From: Azomonas tarimensis
Lineage (GTDB): Bacteria; Pseudomonadota; Gammaproteobacteria; Pseudomonadales; Pseudomonadaceae
Length of the DNA stretch: 64,000 bases
Assembly (NCBI RefSeq): GCF_042648805.1
Contig: NZ_JBHRXZ010000024.1
Coordinates: forward strand, 248,001 to 312,000
Direction of reading: 5' to 3'
Part shown: one piece after another, positions 35,094-43,273 of the stretch
Layout: every line of letters starts with the position of its first letter
Numbering within the stretch: the first letter of the stretch is position 1
Made by a program: the position numbers and the translations under genes
The notes under the pieces: generated by a model
Database searches by the model: none
Told to the model about the DNA's origin: nothing
Seen by the model: only the letters and a program-made list of their open reading frames with translations

Positions 35094-35684
35094 ATGAGCA
35101 ACGCCAATGATCCGCAACGCATGACCGACCTGCTCAAACGCCTGGAAACGGCCGGCGATGAGGATCGGCCGGTTACGGTTCGCGAGATGGTGGAGGCGAT
35201 CGGCCAAGGCAGCTTCGGCATGCTTCTGCTGGTGCCGGGGTTGTTGGCCTTATCGCCAGCCTCGGGGGTTCCCGGATTGCCCAGTGTCCTGGCGGTCATG
35301 GTGATACTGATCACGTTGCAGATGCTGTTTGGCCGCGACAGCTTCTGGCTGCCGCAATGGATCCTCAAGCGCAGCGCACCCCGGCGCCGCTTCGACAAGG
35401 CCATGCGCTTCCTCTTTCGCATCGCCCAGTGGATCGACAAGCTGATCCGCCCGCGCCTGGTGTTTCTCACCCGCGGCGTCGCGGTGCGCTTCATCGGTGT
35501 GATCTGCCTGCTGGTGGCGATAACCATGCCCCCGCTGGAGTTCATACCCATGGCCAATACCATTTCCGGTGCCACCCTGAGCCTGCTCGGCCTTGGGCTG
35601 ATCGCCCGTGACGGCTTGCTCATCCTCGTCGCCCTGGGGGTGTTCGGCGGCGTGGTCTACACGCTCACCCGGGTAATCTTCTAG
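35094..35684 (+). CDS. ExoD-family membrane protein
   Basis: A 196-residue protein with an N-terminal soluble stretch (LLKRLETAGDEDRPVTVREMVEAIG) and four to five hydrophobic segments; GSFGMLLLVPGLLALSPASGVPGLPSVLAVMV is the conserved ExoD region (quoted here in part). ExoD was named from exopolysaccharide phenotypes in rhizobia; the molecular role is unknown. The ATG at 35094 is preferred over a TTG one codon before. Confidence 0.85.
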   Translation: MSNANDPQRMTDLLKRLETAGDEDRPVTVREMVEAIGQGSFGMLLLVPGLLALSPASGVPGLPSVLAVMVILITLQMLFGRDSFWLPQWILKRSAPRRRFDKAMRFLFRIAQWIDKLIRPRLVFLTRGVAVRFIGVICLLVAITMPPLEFIPMANTISGATLSLLGLGLIARDGLLILVALGVFGGVVYTLTRVIF

Positions 35685-35769
35685 CCCTCGACAGCCTCCC
35701 CCGACTCCGTGAGAATCGCCGCTCATTAGCGCTGTTCATCCCGAAATGGGGTGAGCCATGGAGGATGGC

Positions 35770-36696
35770 ATGCTGGAAATTCGACACCTGAAAACCCTTC
35801 ATGCACTCCGGGAGACCGACAGCCTGGTGGAAGCTGCCGAGCGCCTGCACCTGACCCAGTCGGCGCTGTCGCACCAGTTCAAGGAGCTCGAGGATCGTCT
35901 CGGCCTGCAGCTCTTCGTGCGCAAGACCCGCCCGGTGCGCTTCACCAGCGCCGGGCTGCGCCTGCTGCAACTGGCCGACGCCATCTTGCCGCAGTTGCGC
36001 GGCGCCGAACGCGACCTGGCGCGCCTGGCCGGCGGCACCGCCGGAAGACTGCACATGGCGATCGAATGCCATAGCTGTTTCCAGTGGCTGATGCCCACCA
36101 TCGACCAGTTCCGCGATGCCTGGCCTGAGGTCGAGATGGACCTGGCCTCGGGCTTTTCCTTCGCGCCGCTGCCGGCCCTGGCGCGCGGCGACCTGGATCT
36201 CGTCGTCACCGCCGACCCGGTGGAGATGTCGGGCATCACCTACGTGCCGCTGTTCACCTACGAGGCGCTGCTGGCCGTGGCGAACCAGCACCGGCTGGCG
36301 ACCCGGCCCTTCGTCAGTGCCGAGGACCTGGCTGGCGAAACCCTCATCACCTATCCCGTCGACCGCGATCGACTGGACATCTTCACCCGCTTTCTTGAGC
36401 CTGCCGACGTCGAGCCGGCGCAGGTGCGGACCTCGGAACTCACAGTGATGATGATGCAACTGGTGGCCTCGGGCCGGGGCGTCTGCTGCCTGCCCAATTG
36501 GGCGCTGCACGAGTACAGCGCCCGTGGCTACGTGACGGCGCGGCGCCTGGGCGAGAAAGGCCTGATCGCGACCCTCTATGCCGCGATCCGAGGCGACATG
36601 CTCGAAGCCCCCTTCATGCGCGACTTCCTGCTGACCGCCAAGGACACCTCGTTCGCTACCCTGGAAGGTGTCAGTGCGGCCCCCAAGGCGCGCTAG
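35770..36696 (+). CDS. metR: MetR, LysR-type regulator of methionine synthesis
   Basis: About 308 residues. The N-terminal helix-turn-helix LVEAAERLHLTQSALSHQFK and the opening MLEIRHLKTLHALRETDS match MetR closely; the remainder is the LysR effector-binding domain, with homocysteine as the known co-effector. It is on the opposite strand to metE, but an ExoD-family gene sits between them, so it does not share the metE intergenic operator directly. The start at 35770 is chosen over an in-frame ATG at 35758. Confidence 0.9.
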   Translation: MLEIRHLKTLHALRETDSLVEAAERLHLTQSALSHQFKELEDRLGLQLFVRKTRPVRFTSAGLRLLQLADAILPQLRGAERDLARLAGGTAGRLHMAIECHSCFQWLMPTIDQFRDAWPEVEMDLASGFSFAPLPALARGDLDLVVTADPVEMSGITYVPLFTYEALLAVANQHRLATRPFVSAEDLAGETLITYPVDRDRLDIFTRFLEPADVEPAQVRTSELTVMMMQLVASGRGVCCLPNWALHEYSARGYVTARRLGEKGLIATLYAAIRGDMLEAPFMRDFLLTAKDTSFATLEGVSAAPKAR

Positions 36697-36706
36697 AGGC
36701 CTTGTC

Positions 36707-37675
36707 CTAGCCCTTGCGGCGCAACAACAGCGCGCTCACCACGCCAGCGGCAAGGGCCCCGGCGAGCATCAGCCGGGCCGAACTTCGCTCGTCCCGCCAT
36801 CCGCCATCGATCCTGCGTTGCCCCATGGGCGGGTGGAACAGATTACCCGAGGACGTCGGCATGCGGCTGGCGCGGTCCAGCGCCTTGCCGACCACCGGCC
36901 CGTAGATCGGCTCCACCAGCGGAGTAAAGAAATGGGTCAGGCGCATCAGCGTCGCCATCAGGCCAATGGAAGTGCTGTGCCGTGGCCTGCGGGCGAGGCT
37001 GACCATGGCCTCGGCCACGGTACGCGGGTCGGTCAAGGGGGATGGCGGCTTCAGCGAACGCCCGGCATAGTTGCCGCCGTCGCGAAAACCCGGGGTATCG
37101 ACGATAAAGGGATAGACGTCGCAGACATGGATATCGGGCCACTGGGTCAGCTCGTTGCGCAATGCACGGGAAAACCCCACCAGACCGAACTTGCTGGCCG
37201 AGTAGGCGACGGCGTAGGGCTGCGCCAGCCAGCTGCCCACCGACAGCGTGTTGATCAGCACCCCGCTGCGCTGCTGCTTGAAATACGGTAGCACCGAATG
37301 AGCGCCGCGCAGGTAACCCAGCAGGTCGGTCTGCACCACCCGCTCATGGGCATCTAGCGGCGTTTCGTCAAAGGCCCCTACGGCGCCGACGCCGGCATTG
37401 TTGATCCAGACGTCGACCCGCCCGTAGCCGAACTCGCCGGCGGCGATAGCCAACTGCTCGACCGACTCGCTCTGGGTCATGTCAGTCGGCATCGCCAGCG
37501 CCTCGGCGCCGAGCTGCCGGCATTCGGCCGCCACCTCTTCCAGCGCTTCGGCGTCACGCGCCGCCAGCACCAGGCGTGCACCCTGTCGGGAAAAGGCCAT
37601 GGCTGCGGCACGGCCTATTCCGCTGGAAGCCCCGGTGATGACCACCAGCGCGCCGACGAGACTGCGTTCGTTCAT
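36707..37675 (-). CDS. SDR-family oxidoreductase with C-terminal membrane anchor
   Basis: About 322 residues. The Rossmann motif TGASSGIG is near residue 13, NNAG is present, and the catalytic YSASK (Tyr and Lys) follows a Ser-containing LSVGSW. The last 20 residues (LMLAGALAAGVVSALLLRRKG) form a hydrophobic segment ending in RRK, a probable tail anchor. The substrate is unknown. It is convergent with metR, 10 nt from its stop. Confidence 0.82.
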   Translation of the reverse strand: MNERSLVGALVVITGASSGIGRAAAMAFSRQGARLVLAARDAEALEEVAAECRQLGAEALAMPTDMTQSESVEQLAIAAGEFGYGRVDVWINNAGVGAVGAFDETPLDAHERVVQTDLLGYLRGAHSVLPYFKQQRSGVLINTLSVGSWLAQPYAVAYSASKFGLVGFSRALRNELTQWPDIHVCDVYPFIVDTPGFRDGGNYAGRSLKPPSPLTDPRTVAEAMVSLARRPRHSTSIGLMATLMRLTHFFTPLVEPIYGPVVGKALDRASRMPTSSGNLFHPPMGQRRIDGGWRDERSSARLMLAGALAAGVVSALLLRRKG

Positions 37676-37829
37676 CTGAAGACTCCTTGCTCGGGCATTG
37701 CTATGCAGACAGCCCCTGGCAGACGACATTCCCTGACGCCAAGCAAAACAGCTGGCCCGGCGCAGCCGTTCGGGTGACGGCGGGCCTCCCTCGCGCTAGC
37801 ATGGTCTCCCCTTCCCGACTCGCCTGATC

Positions 37830-39302
37830 ATGCCGCTATCTCATCCGGGGCGCCTGCCGCGTCCGCTCATGCTGTCGCTCGTGCTCATGCTCGGGTTGGG
37901 CTTTCTGATTACCTCGCTGCTCAGCTACTACCACTCACGCGCCACCATCCGCGAATCGGTGGTGGAAACCGAACTGCCGCTGACCTCCGACACCGTGTAT
38001 TCGGAAATCCAGAAGGACCTGGTGCGGCCGATCCTGATCTCCTCGATGATGGCCCGCGACACCTTCGTTCGCGACTGGGTGCTGGCTGGCGAGCATGACG
38101 CCGGACAGATGACCCGCTACCTGGCGGAAATCATGAACGAATACGGCGCCTTCACGGCCTTCTTCGTCTCCGAGCCCAGCCATACCTACTATCAGGCCAA
38201 GGGCGTGCTCAAGCAGGTCGCCGAAGACGAGCCGCGGGATCGCTGGTACTTTCGCGTCCGCGAGATGAGCGAGCCCTACGAGATCAACGCCGACGTGGAC
38301 CTCGCCAACAGCGACCGCATGACTTTCTTCATCAACTACCGGGTCCTCGACTACGACGGGCGCTTCATCGGCGTGACCGGGGTGGGCCTGAGCGTCGAGG
38401 CGGCGGCGCGCATCATCGATGAATACCAGCAGCGCTACGAGCGCACGGTGTTCTTCACCGATCGCCAGGGCAAGGTCACGCTCACTGGCCGCGAAAAAGG
38501 GCCATTGGGGCTGTCCAGCGGTCAGTCCATCGCCGAGTTCCAGGGACTGTCACAGGTACTCGACGCACTCCCTACCCACGACAGAGCCTCGTTCGAATAC
38601 CGTGCCGAGGGAGCACCGCACTTCGTCAATGTCCGCTACATCCCCGAGCTGGAGTGGTATCTGTTTGTCGACAAGGACGAAAGCGACCTCTTCGCCGCCA
38701 TCCAGCGTACCCTGCTGATCAACCTCCTGGTGTGCCTGCTGGTCACCGTCCTGGTCCTGTTGCTGGTGGCCAGAGTGTTGCGGCGCTACCAGCAGCGCAT
38801 CGCCTCGCTGGCCACCACCGACAGCCTGACCGGGCTGCCCAACCGTCGTGGCTTCGAGCTGCTGGCCGGGCAGGCGATCGCCGAGGCCCGCCGCGACCAC
38901 AGTCCACTGACGGCCGTGGTCCTCGACATAGACCATTTCAAGGCGCTCAACGACGACCACGGCCATCTTGCCGGCGACACCGTGCTACGGGACTTCGCTG
39001 GCGACCTGCGCGCCGGGCTGCGTCAGTCCGATATCCTCTGCCGCTGGGGTGGCGAGGAGTTCGTGATTCTCTTCAAGGGCACCGCTTCCGATATCGCGCA
39101 CGCCCTGTCGGAGAAGATCCGCGCAATGGCTGAACACAAGCGCTACCGCTTCGAAGATCATGAGCTGGCCCTGACGGTGAGCCTCGGCCAGAGCGCGCTG
39201 ACCGAAGCCGACTCCCTCGACAGCCTGATAGGTCGAGCCGACCGGGCGCTGTACCGGGCCAAGCAATCCGGCCGCAACCGGGTCTGTATCGAGCACGGTT
39301 GA
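37830..39302 (+). CDS. Membrane-bound diguanylate cyclase (dCache-like sensor plus GGDEF)
   Basis: 490 residues: an N-terminal membrane segment (SLVLMLGLGFLITSLLSYY), a periplasmic sensor of about 250 residues that looks like a dCache domain (DRWYFRVREM..., VGLSVEAAARI), a second membrane segment (LINLLVCLLVTVLVLLLVARV) and a C-terminal GGDEF domain. The active-site loop is GGEEF, and RQSD lies five residues before it, the RxxD product-inhibition site, so synthesis of c-di-GMP with feedback control is expected. It stands alone. Confidence 0.88.
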   Translation: MPLSHPGRLPRPLMLSLVLMLGLGFLITSLLSYYHSRATIRESVVETELPLTSDTVYSEIQKDLVRPILISSMMARDTFVRDWVLAGEHDAGQMTRYLAEIMNEYGAFTAFFVSEPSHTYYQAKGVLKQVAEDEPRDRWYFRVREMSEPYEINADVDLANSDRMTFFINYRVLDYDGRFIGVTGVGLSVEAAARIIDEYQQRYERTVFFTDRQGKVTLTGREKGPLGLSSGQSIAEFQGLSQVLDALPTHDRASFEYRAEGAPHFVNVRYIPELEWYLFVDKDESDLFAAIQRTLLINLLVCLLVTVLVLLLVARVLRRYQQRIASLATTDSLTGLPNRRGFELLAGQAIAEARRDHSPLTAVVLDIDHFKALNDDHGHLAGDTVLRDFAGDLRAGLRQSDILCRWGGEEFVILFKGTASDIAHALSEKIRAMAEHKRYRFEDHELALTVSLGQSALTEADSLDSLIGRADRALYRAKQSGRNRVCIEHG

Positions 39303-39314
39303 GGCCGTCCGGCG

Positions 39315-39335
39315 GGCGGGCTTGCCAAGCCCGCC
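39315..39335. repeat. REP-like perfect palindrome
   Basis: GGCGGGCTTG (39315-39324) and CAAGCCCGCC (39326-39335) form a 10-bp perfect inverted repeat with one central base, 12 nt past the diguanylate cyclase stop. The GCGGGCTTGCC core resembles pseudomonad REP elements; a related but imperfect element (GGCGGGCTTGCCCCGCC) follows the nhaD stop near 26622. Confidence 0.5.
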
Positions 39336-39382
39336 GACTACTGGATATATAGCTAGCTTTTCCGACCTGTCCCCTCTGCGCG

Positions 39383-41026
39383 ATGCGCCCGCCCCTCGAC
39401 AATCCGTTCTACTATCTCGACAACTTCCAGCGGGTACTCGACTGGGTGAATGCCCACCATGGCGACCTGCTGCTACCTGCCGAGAAAGGTTTCATCGACC
39501 GCTTTGCGCGGCTGCCGCAACCAGCCCGCGCGCTGCTGGTGCGCATGGTCATGCGCAAGGGCGAGCTGTTTCGCAGCGACCGGCTGCGTTATGCCGAAAT
39601 CGGCTGCGCGCGACAGGCGGCGACCGCGCTGGCCGATGAAGGCTGGATAGACACCCAGCCACGGCTGTCCCCCGATGAACTGTTCGGCCTGCTGACCCGC
39701 CCGGAGCTCAACATGCTGTTCTCCGACCCGGCCCTGCGCGGCTTGCGCAAGGGCCAGTTGCTGGAGATCCTGCGTGCCGATCTGGGCGAGGCGCGGCCCT
39801 ACGCCGAGTGGTGTACAGGCTCGCAAGAGCAGGTGTTCCGGGTGTTCACCGGCGAACTCTGCCAATGCCTGCGGCTGTTGTTCTTTGGCAACCTGCGCCA
39901 AGACTGGACGGATTTCGTGCTGGCCGACCTGGGTATCCACCGGTACGAACAGGTGGCTTTCTCGCCTGCCGCCCGCGCCTTCAATAGCCGCGACGAGCTG
40001 GAGGCCTATCGACATCTGCACGCCTGCCGCGAGCGCTTCGAAGCCGGGGAGCCGGTCGTCGCACTGCTCGCCGATATCCCCGCCACGCCCTATGCCAGTG
40101 ACTGGCTGGAGACCCGCCGCGGCAAGTTGCTGCTGGCCCTCGGCCAACAGTGCGAGCGCGATGCGGACCTGGGGCGGGCCTTGCAGATCCACAGCGGCAA
40201 TACCTATCCCGGGGCCCGGACCAGGCGCATACGGGTGCTCGAGCGCAGCGGCCTGGCAGCCGAAGCCCTGGGTCTTGCGCTCCAGGCGCAAGCCGCGCCG
40301 GAGAACGAAAGCGAAGCGCAGCAACTGCAGCGCATGCTTCCACGGTTGCGTCGTGCGCTGGGCCTGCCCCGTCCGGCGCGGCCCTACCCGCCGCAGACGC
40401 CCGAGATCCACCTGGTGCTCGACCGGCCGCCGGCGGGCGTCAGTGTCGAGCAGGCAGTACGCGATCACCTGGGCGAGCCGGGTGCGCCGGTCCACTACGT
40501 CGAGAACGGACTGATCAACTCGCTGTTCGGCCTGCTCTGCTGGGACGCTATCTTCGCCCCGCTGCCCGGGGCATTCTTCCACCCCTACCACAGCGGCCCT
40601 GCCGATCTGGGCCACAGCGACTTCGCCACCCGCCGCCGGGCCCTCTTCGCCACTTGCCTCGATGCCCTCGATCGCGGCGATCACGCAGAGCGCATCCGTC
40701 AGACCTGGAGGCAGAAGCAGGGCCTGCTGTCGCCGTTCGTGTTCTGGGGCCTGCTCGACGAAACGCTACTCGAACTGGCCCTGGCCTGCCTCCCGGCGGC
40801 GCACCTGCGCTGCTGGTTCGAGCGGCTGCTGCGCGACGTGGCGAACAACCGGTCGGGGCTGCCGGACCTGATCCAGTTCTGGCCGGCGGAGGGACGCTAC
40901 CGGATGATCGAGGTCAAGGGTCCCGGCGACCGTCTGCAGGACAACCAGCGCCGCTGGCTCGATTACGCCCTGCAGCACGGTCTGCCGGTCGCGGTGTGCC
41001 ATGTGCGCTGGGCCGAGTCGGCATGA
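39383..41026 (+). CDS. FAN1-type structure-specific nuclease (VRR-NUC)
   Basis: A 547-residue bacterial FAN1 homologue. N-terminal and middle regions are helical (SAP-like and TPR-like in FAN1 structures); the C-terminal VRR-NUC domain carries Asp495 in GLPDLIQFW and Glu510-x-Lys512 in MIEVKGPGDRLQDNQ. The P. aeruginosa relative cleaves 5' flaps and can unhook interstrand crosslinks. Its TGA overlaps the ATG of the helicase gene, so both products are made together and probably work in the same repair step. Confidence 0.88.
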   Translation: MRPPLDNPFYYLDNFQRVLDWVNAHHGDLLLPAEKGFIDRFARLPQPARALLVRMVMRKGELFRSDRLRYAEIGCARQAATALADEGWIDTQPRLSPDELFGLLTRPELNMLFSDPALRGLRKGQLLEILRADLGEARPYAEWCTGSQEQVFRVFTGELCQCLRLLFFGNLRQDWTDFVLADLGIHRYEQVAFSPAARAFNSRDELEAYRHLHACRERFEAGEPVVALLADIPATPYASDWLETRRGKLLLALGQQCERDADLGRALQIHSGNTYPGARTRRIRVLERSGLAAEALGLALQAQAAPENESEAQQLQRMLPRLRRALGLPRPARPYPPQTPEIHLVLDRPPAGVSVEQAVRDHLGEPGAPVHYVENGLINSLFGLLCWDAIFAPLPGAFFHPYHSGPADLGHSDFATRRRALFATCLDALDRGDHAERIRQTWRQKQGLLSPFVFWGLLDETLLELALACLPAAHLRCWFERLLRDVANNRSGLPDLIQFWPAEGRYRMIEVKGPGDRLQDNQRRWLDYALQHGLPVAVCHVRWAESA

Positions 41027-43263
41027 GTTACCGCCTCTCGGTCCGCGCACTCTGCGAGTTCACCGCCAAGGCCGGTGATCTGGACCTGCGTTTCACCCCG
41101 TCGCCCACCGCCATCGAAGGCATCGCCGGGCATCAGACCGTGACCCGCAGACGGTCCCCCGGCTACGAGCGCGAGCTGCCGCTTGAGGGCAGCTGCGGCA
41201 GCCTACTGGTGCGTGGCCGGGCCGACGGCTACGACCCGGCAGCCAATCGGCTCGAAGAGATCAAGACCCACCGCGGCGAGCTGAGCCGGCAACCGGCCAA
41301 CCACCGGGCGCTGCACTGGGCGCAAGCCAAGGTCTACGGCTGGCTGCTGTGCCAGGCCAGAGGGCTGGCGCGGATCGAGCTGGCCCTGGTGTATTTCGAC
41401 GTCTCCAGCCAGCGCGAAACCCTGCTGCTGGAACAGCACGACGCCGAGACCCTGCGCCAGTTCTTCGAGCGCTGCTGCCAGGGCTTTCTGGCCTGGGCCG
41501 AAGAGGAACTGGCGCACCGACGACGGCGGGACGCGGGCCTGGACGCCCTGGCCTTTCCGTATTCGAGCTTTCGCGAGGGTCAACGGCAGCTGGCCGAGGC
41601 GGTCTACAAGGCGACCTGCACCGGCACCCACCTGCTGGCCCAGGCACCCACCGGCCTGGGCAAGACCCTCGCCACGCTCTTCCCACAGCTCAAGGCCATG
41701 CCTGCTCAGGCGCTGGACAAGGTTTTCTTCCTTACCGCCAAGGGGCCGGGCCGGCAACTGGCGCTGGATGCCCTGGCGACGATGGACGCACCGCTGCGCG
41801 TGCTGGAGCTGCTGGCCCGCGACAAGCGTTGCGAGCACCCGGACAAGGCCTGTCACGGTGAGGCCTGCCCGCTTGCGCGAGGCTTCTATGATCGCCTTCC
41901 GGCTGCTCGCGCGCAGGCGGCCGGGGTGGCCCTGCTGGACCGTGAAGGCCTGCGTGCGGTCGCACTGCACCATCAGGTCTGCCCCTATTACCTGGCCCAG
42001 GAGATGGCACGCTGGGCCGACGTGGTGGTGGCCGACTACAACTACTACTTCGACCAGAGCGCACTGCTGCATGGCCTGACCCAGGCCAACGGCTGGCGCG
42101 TCGGGGTGCTGGTGGACGAGGCGCATAACCTGCTGGAGCGCGCCCGCGGCATGTACAGCGCCGCGCTCGACCAGCGAGCCTTTGCCGACCTGCGACGAAC
42201 CGCGCCGGCACCGCTGAAGAAGGCGCTGGATAAATTGCAGCGGCAATGGAACAGGCTCAATCGAGAGCAGGCCGGCGACTATCAGGTCGACCCGGCGCTT
42301 CCCGATGCGCTGCTGCTGGCACTGCAGCAGTTTGTGACAGCCGTGGGCGACTATCTCAACGAGCAGCCAGCGGGGCTGTCCCCCGGTCTGCAGGCCGCCT
42401 GGTTCGATGCGCTGGCTTTTATCCGCCTGGCCGAGTCCTTTGCCGAGCATTCGCTGTTCGAGCGCACCCTGTTATCCGCACCAGGCGCCTCGCGCCGCTC
42501 ACGGCTGTGCCTGCGCAATCTGCTACCGGCGCCCTTCCTGGCGTCCCGCTTCGCCCAGGCGCGCGCCTGCGTACTGTTTTCCGCCACCCTGACGCCGCAG
42601 CGCTACCACGCTGATACCCTGGGCCTGCCAGGCAACCACGTCTGGCTGGAAGTGACCTCGCCATTTCGCGCAGCCCAGTTGCAGGTCCGCATCGCCCGCC
42701 ACGTGTCGACCCGCTATGCCGACCGCCAGGCATCGCTGGCGCCCATCGCCGACCTGCTTGCCGAACAATTTGCCCAACGCCCGGGCAACTACCTGGCGTT
42801 CTTCAGCAGCTTCGACTATCTCGAGCAGGTCGCCGCCCGGCTGGCCGCTGCCCATCCTGCCGTTCCCTGCTGGAAACAGACCCGCGGCATGGACGAGGCG
42901 GCCCGACAGGTCTTTCTCGCCCGCTTCGCCCCCGGTGGACGCGGCATCGGTTTCGCCGTGCTTGGTGGAGCGTTCGGCGAGGGCATCGACCTGCCTGGCG
43001 AGCGGCTGATCGGTGCCTTTGTCGCCACCCTGGGGTTGCCACAGGTCAACCCGACCAACGAACACATCCGCACCCGGCTGCAGGCGCTGTTCGGTGCCGG
43101 CTATGACTACACCTACCTGTATCCGGGGATGCAGAAGGTGGTGCAGGCGGCCGGTCGTGTCATTCGTACCCCCGAGGATAGCGGCGTGCTGCACCTGATC
43201 GACGACCGTTTCGCCGAGTCTCGGGTACGTCGCCTGCTGCCCTCCTGGTGGCAGGTCGATTAG
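41023..43263 (+). CDS. XPD/DinG-like Fe-S helicase with N-terminal RecB/Cas4-type nuclease domain
   Basis: 746 residues. N-terminal domain: Asp68 (GRADGY), Glu79-Ile-Lys81 (LEEIKTH) and Gln101-xxx-Tyr105 (QAKVYG) form a complete PD-(D/E)XK RecB-type nuclease signature. Helicase part: Walker A APTGLGKT (208-215), DEAH (365-368), and four cysteines 270, 277, 282 and 320 where XPD/DinG proteins bind a [4Fe-4S] cluster; motif VI-like QAAGRVIRTPED is near the C terminus. Translationally coupled (ATGA) to the FAN1 nuclease. The true start is at 41023; the frame is open upstream only because it is antiphase within the FAN1 gene. Confidence 0.88.
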   Translation: MSYRLSVRALCEFTAKAGDLDLRFTPSPTAIEGIAGHQTVTRRRSPGYERELPLEGSCGSLLVRGRADGYDPAANRLEEIKTHRGELSRQPANHRALHWAQAKVYGWLLCQARGLARIELALVYFDVSSQRETLLLEQHDAETLRQFFERCCQGFLAWAEEELAHRRRRDAGLDALAFPYSSFREGQRQLAEAVYKATCTGTHLLAQAPTGLGKTLATLFPQLKAMPAQALDKVFFLTAKGPGRQLALDALATMDAPLRVLELLARDKRCEHPDKACHGEACPLARGFYDRLPAARAQAAGVALLDREGLRAVALHHQVCPYYLAQEMARWADVVVADYNYYFDQSALLHGLTQANGWRVGVLVDEAHNLLERARGMYSAALDQRAFADLRRTAPAPLKKALDKLQRQWNRLNREQAGDYQVDPALPDALLLALQQFVTAVGDYLNEQPAGLSPGLQAAWFDALAFIRLAESFAEHSLFERTLLSAPGASRRSRLCLRNLLPAPFLASRFAQARACVLFSATLTPQRYHADTLGLPGNHVWLEVTSPFRAAQLQVRIARHVSTRYADRQASLAPIADLLAEQFAQRPGNYLAFFSSFDYLEQVAARLAAAHPAVPCWKQTRGMDEAARQVFLARFAPGGRGIGFAVLGGAFGEGIDLPGERLIGAFVATLGLPQVNPTNEHIRTRLQALFGAGYDYTYLYPGMQKVVQAAGRVIRTPEDSGVLHLIDDRFAESRVRRLLPSWWQVD

Positions 43264-43273
43264 CGCTACGAAC

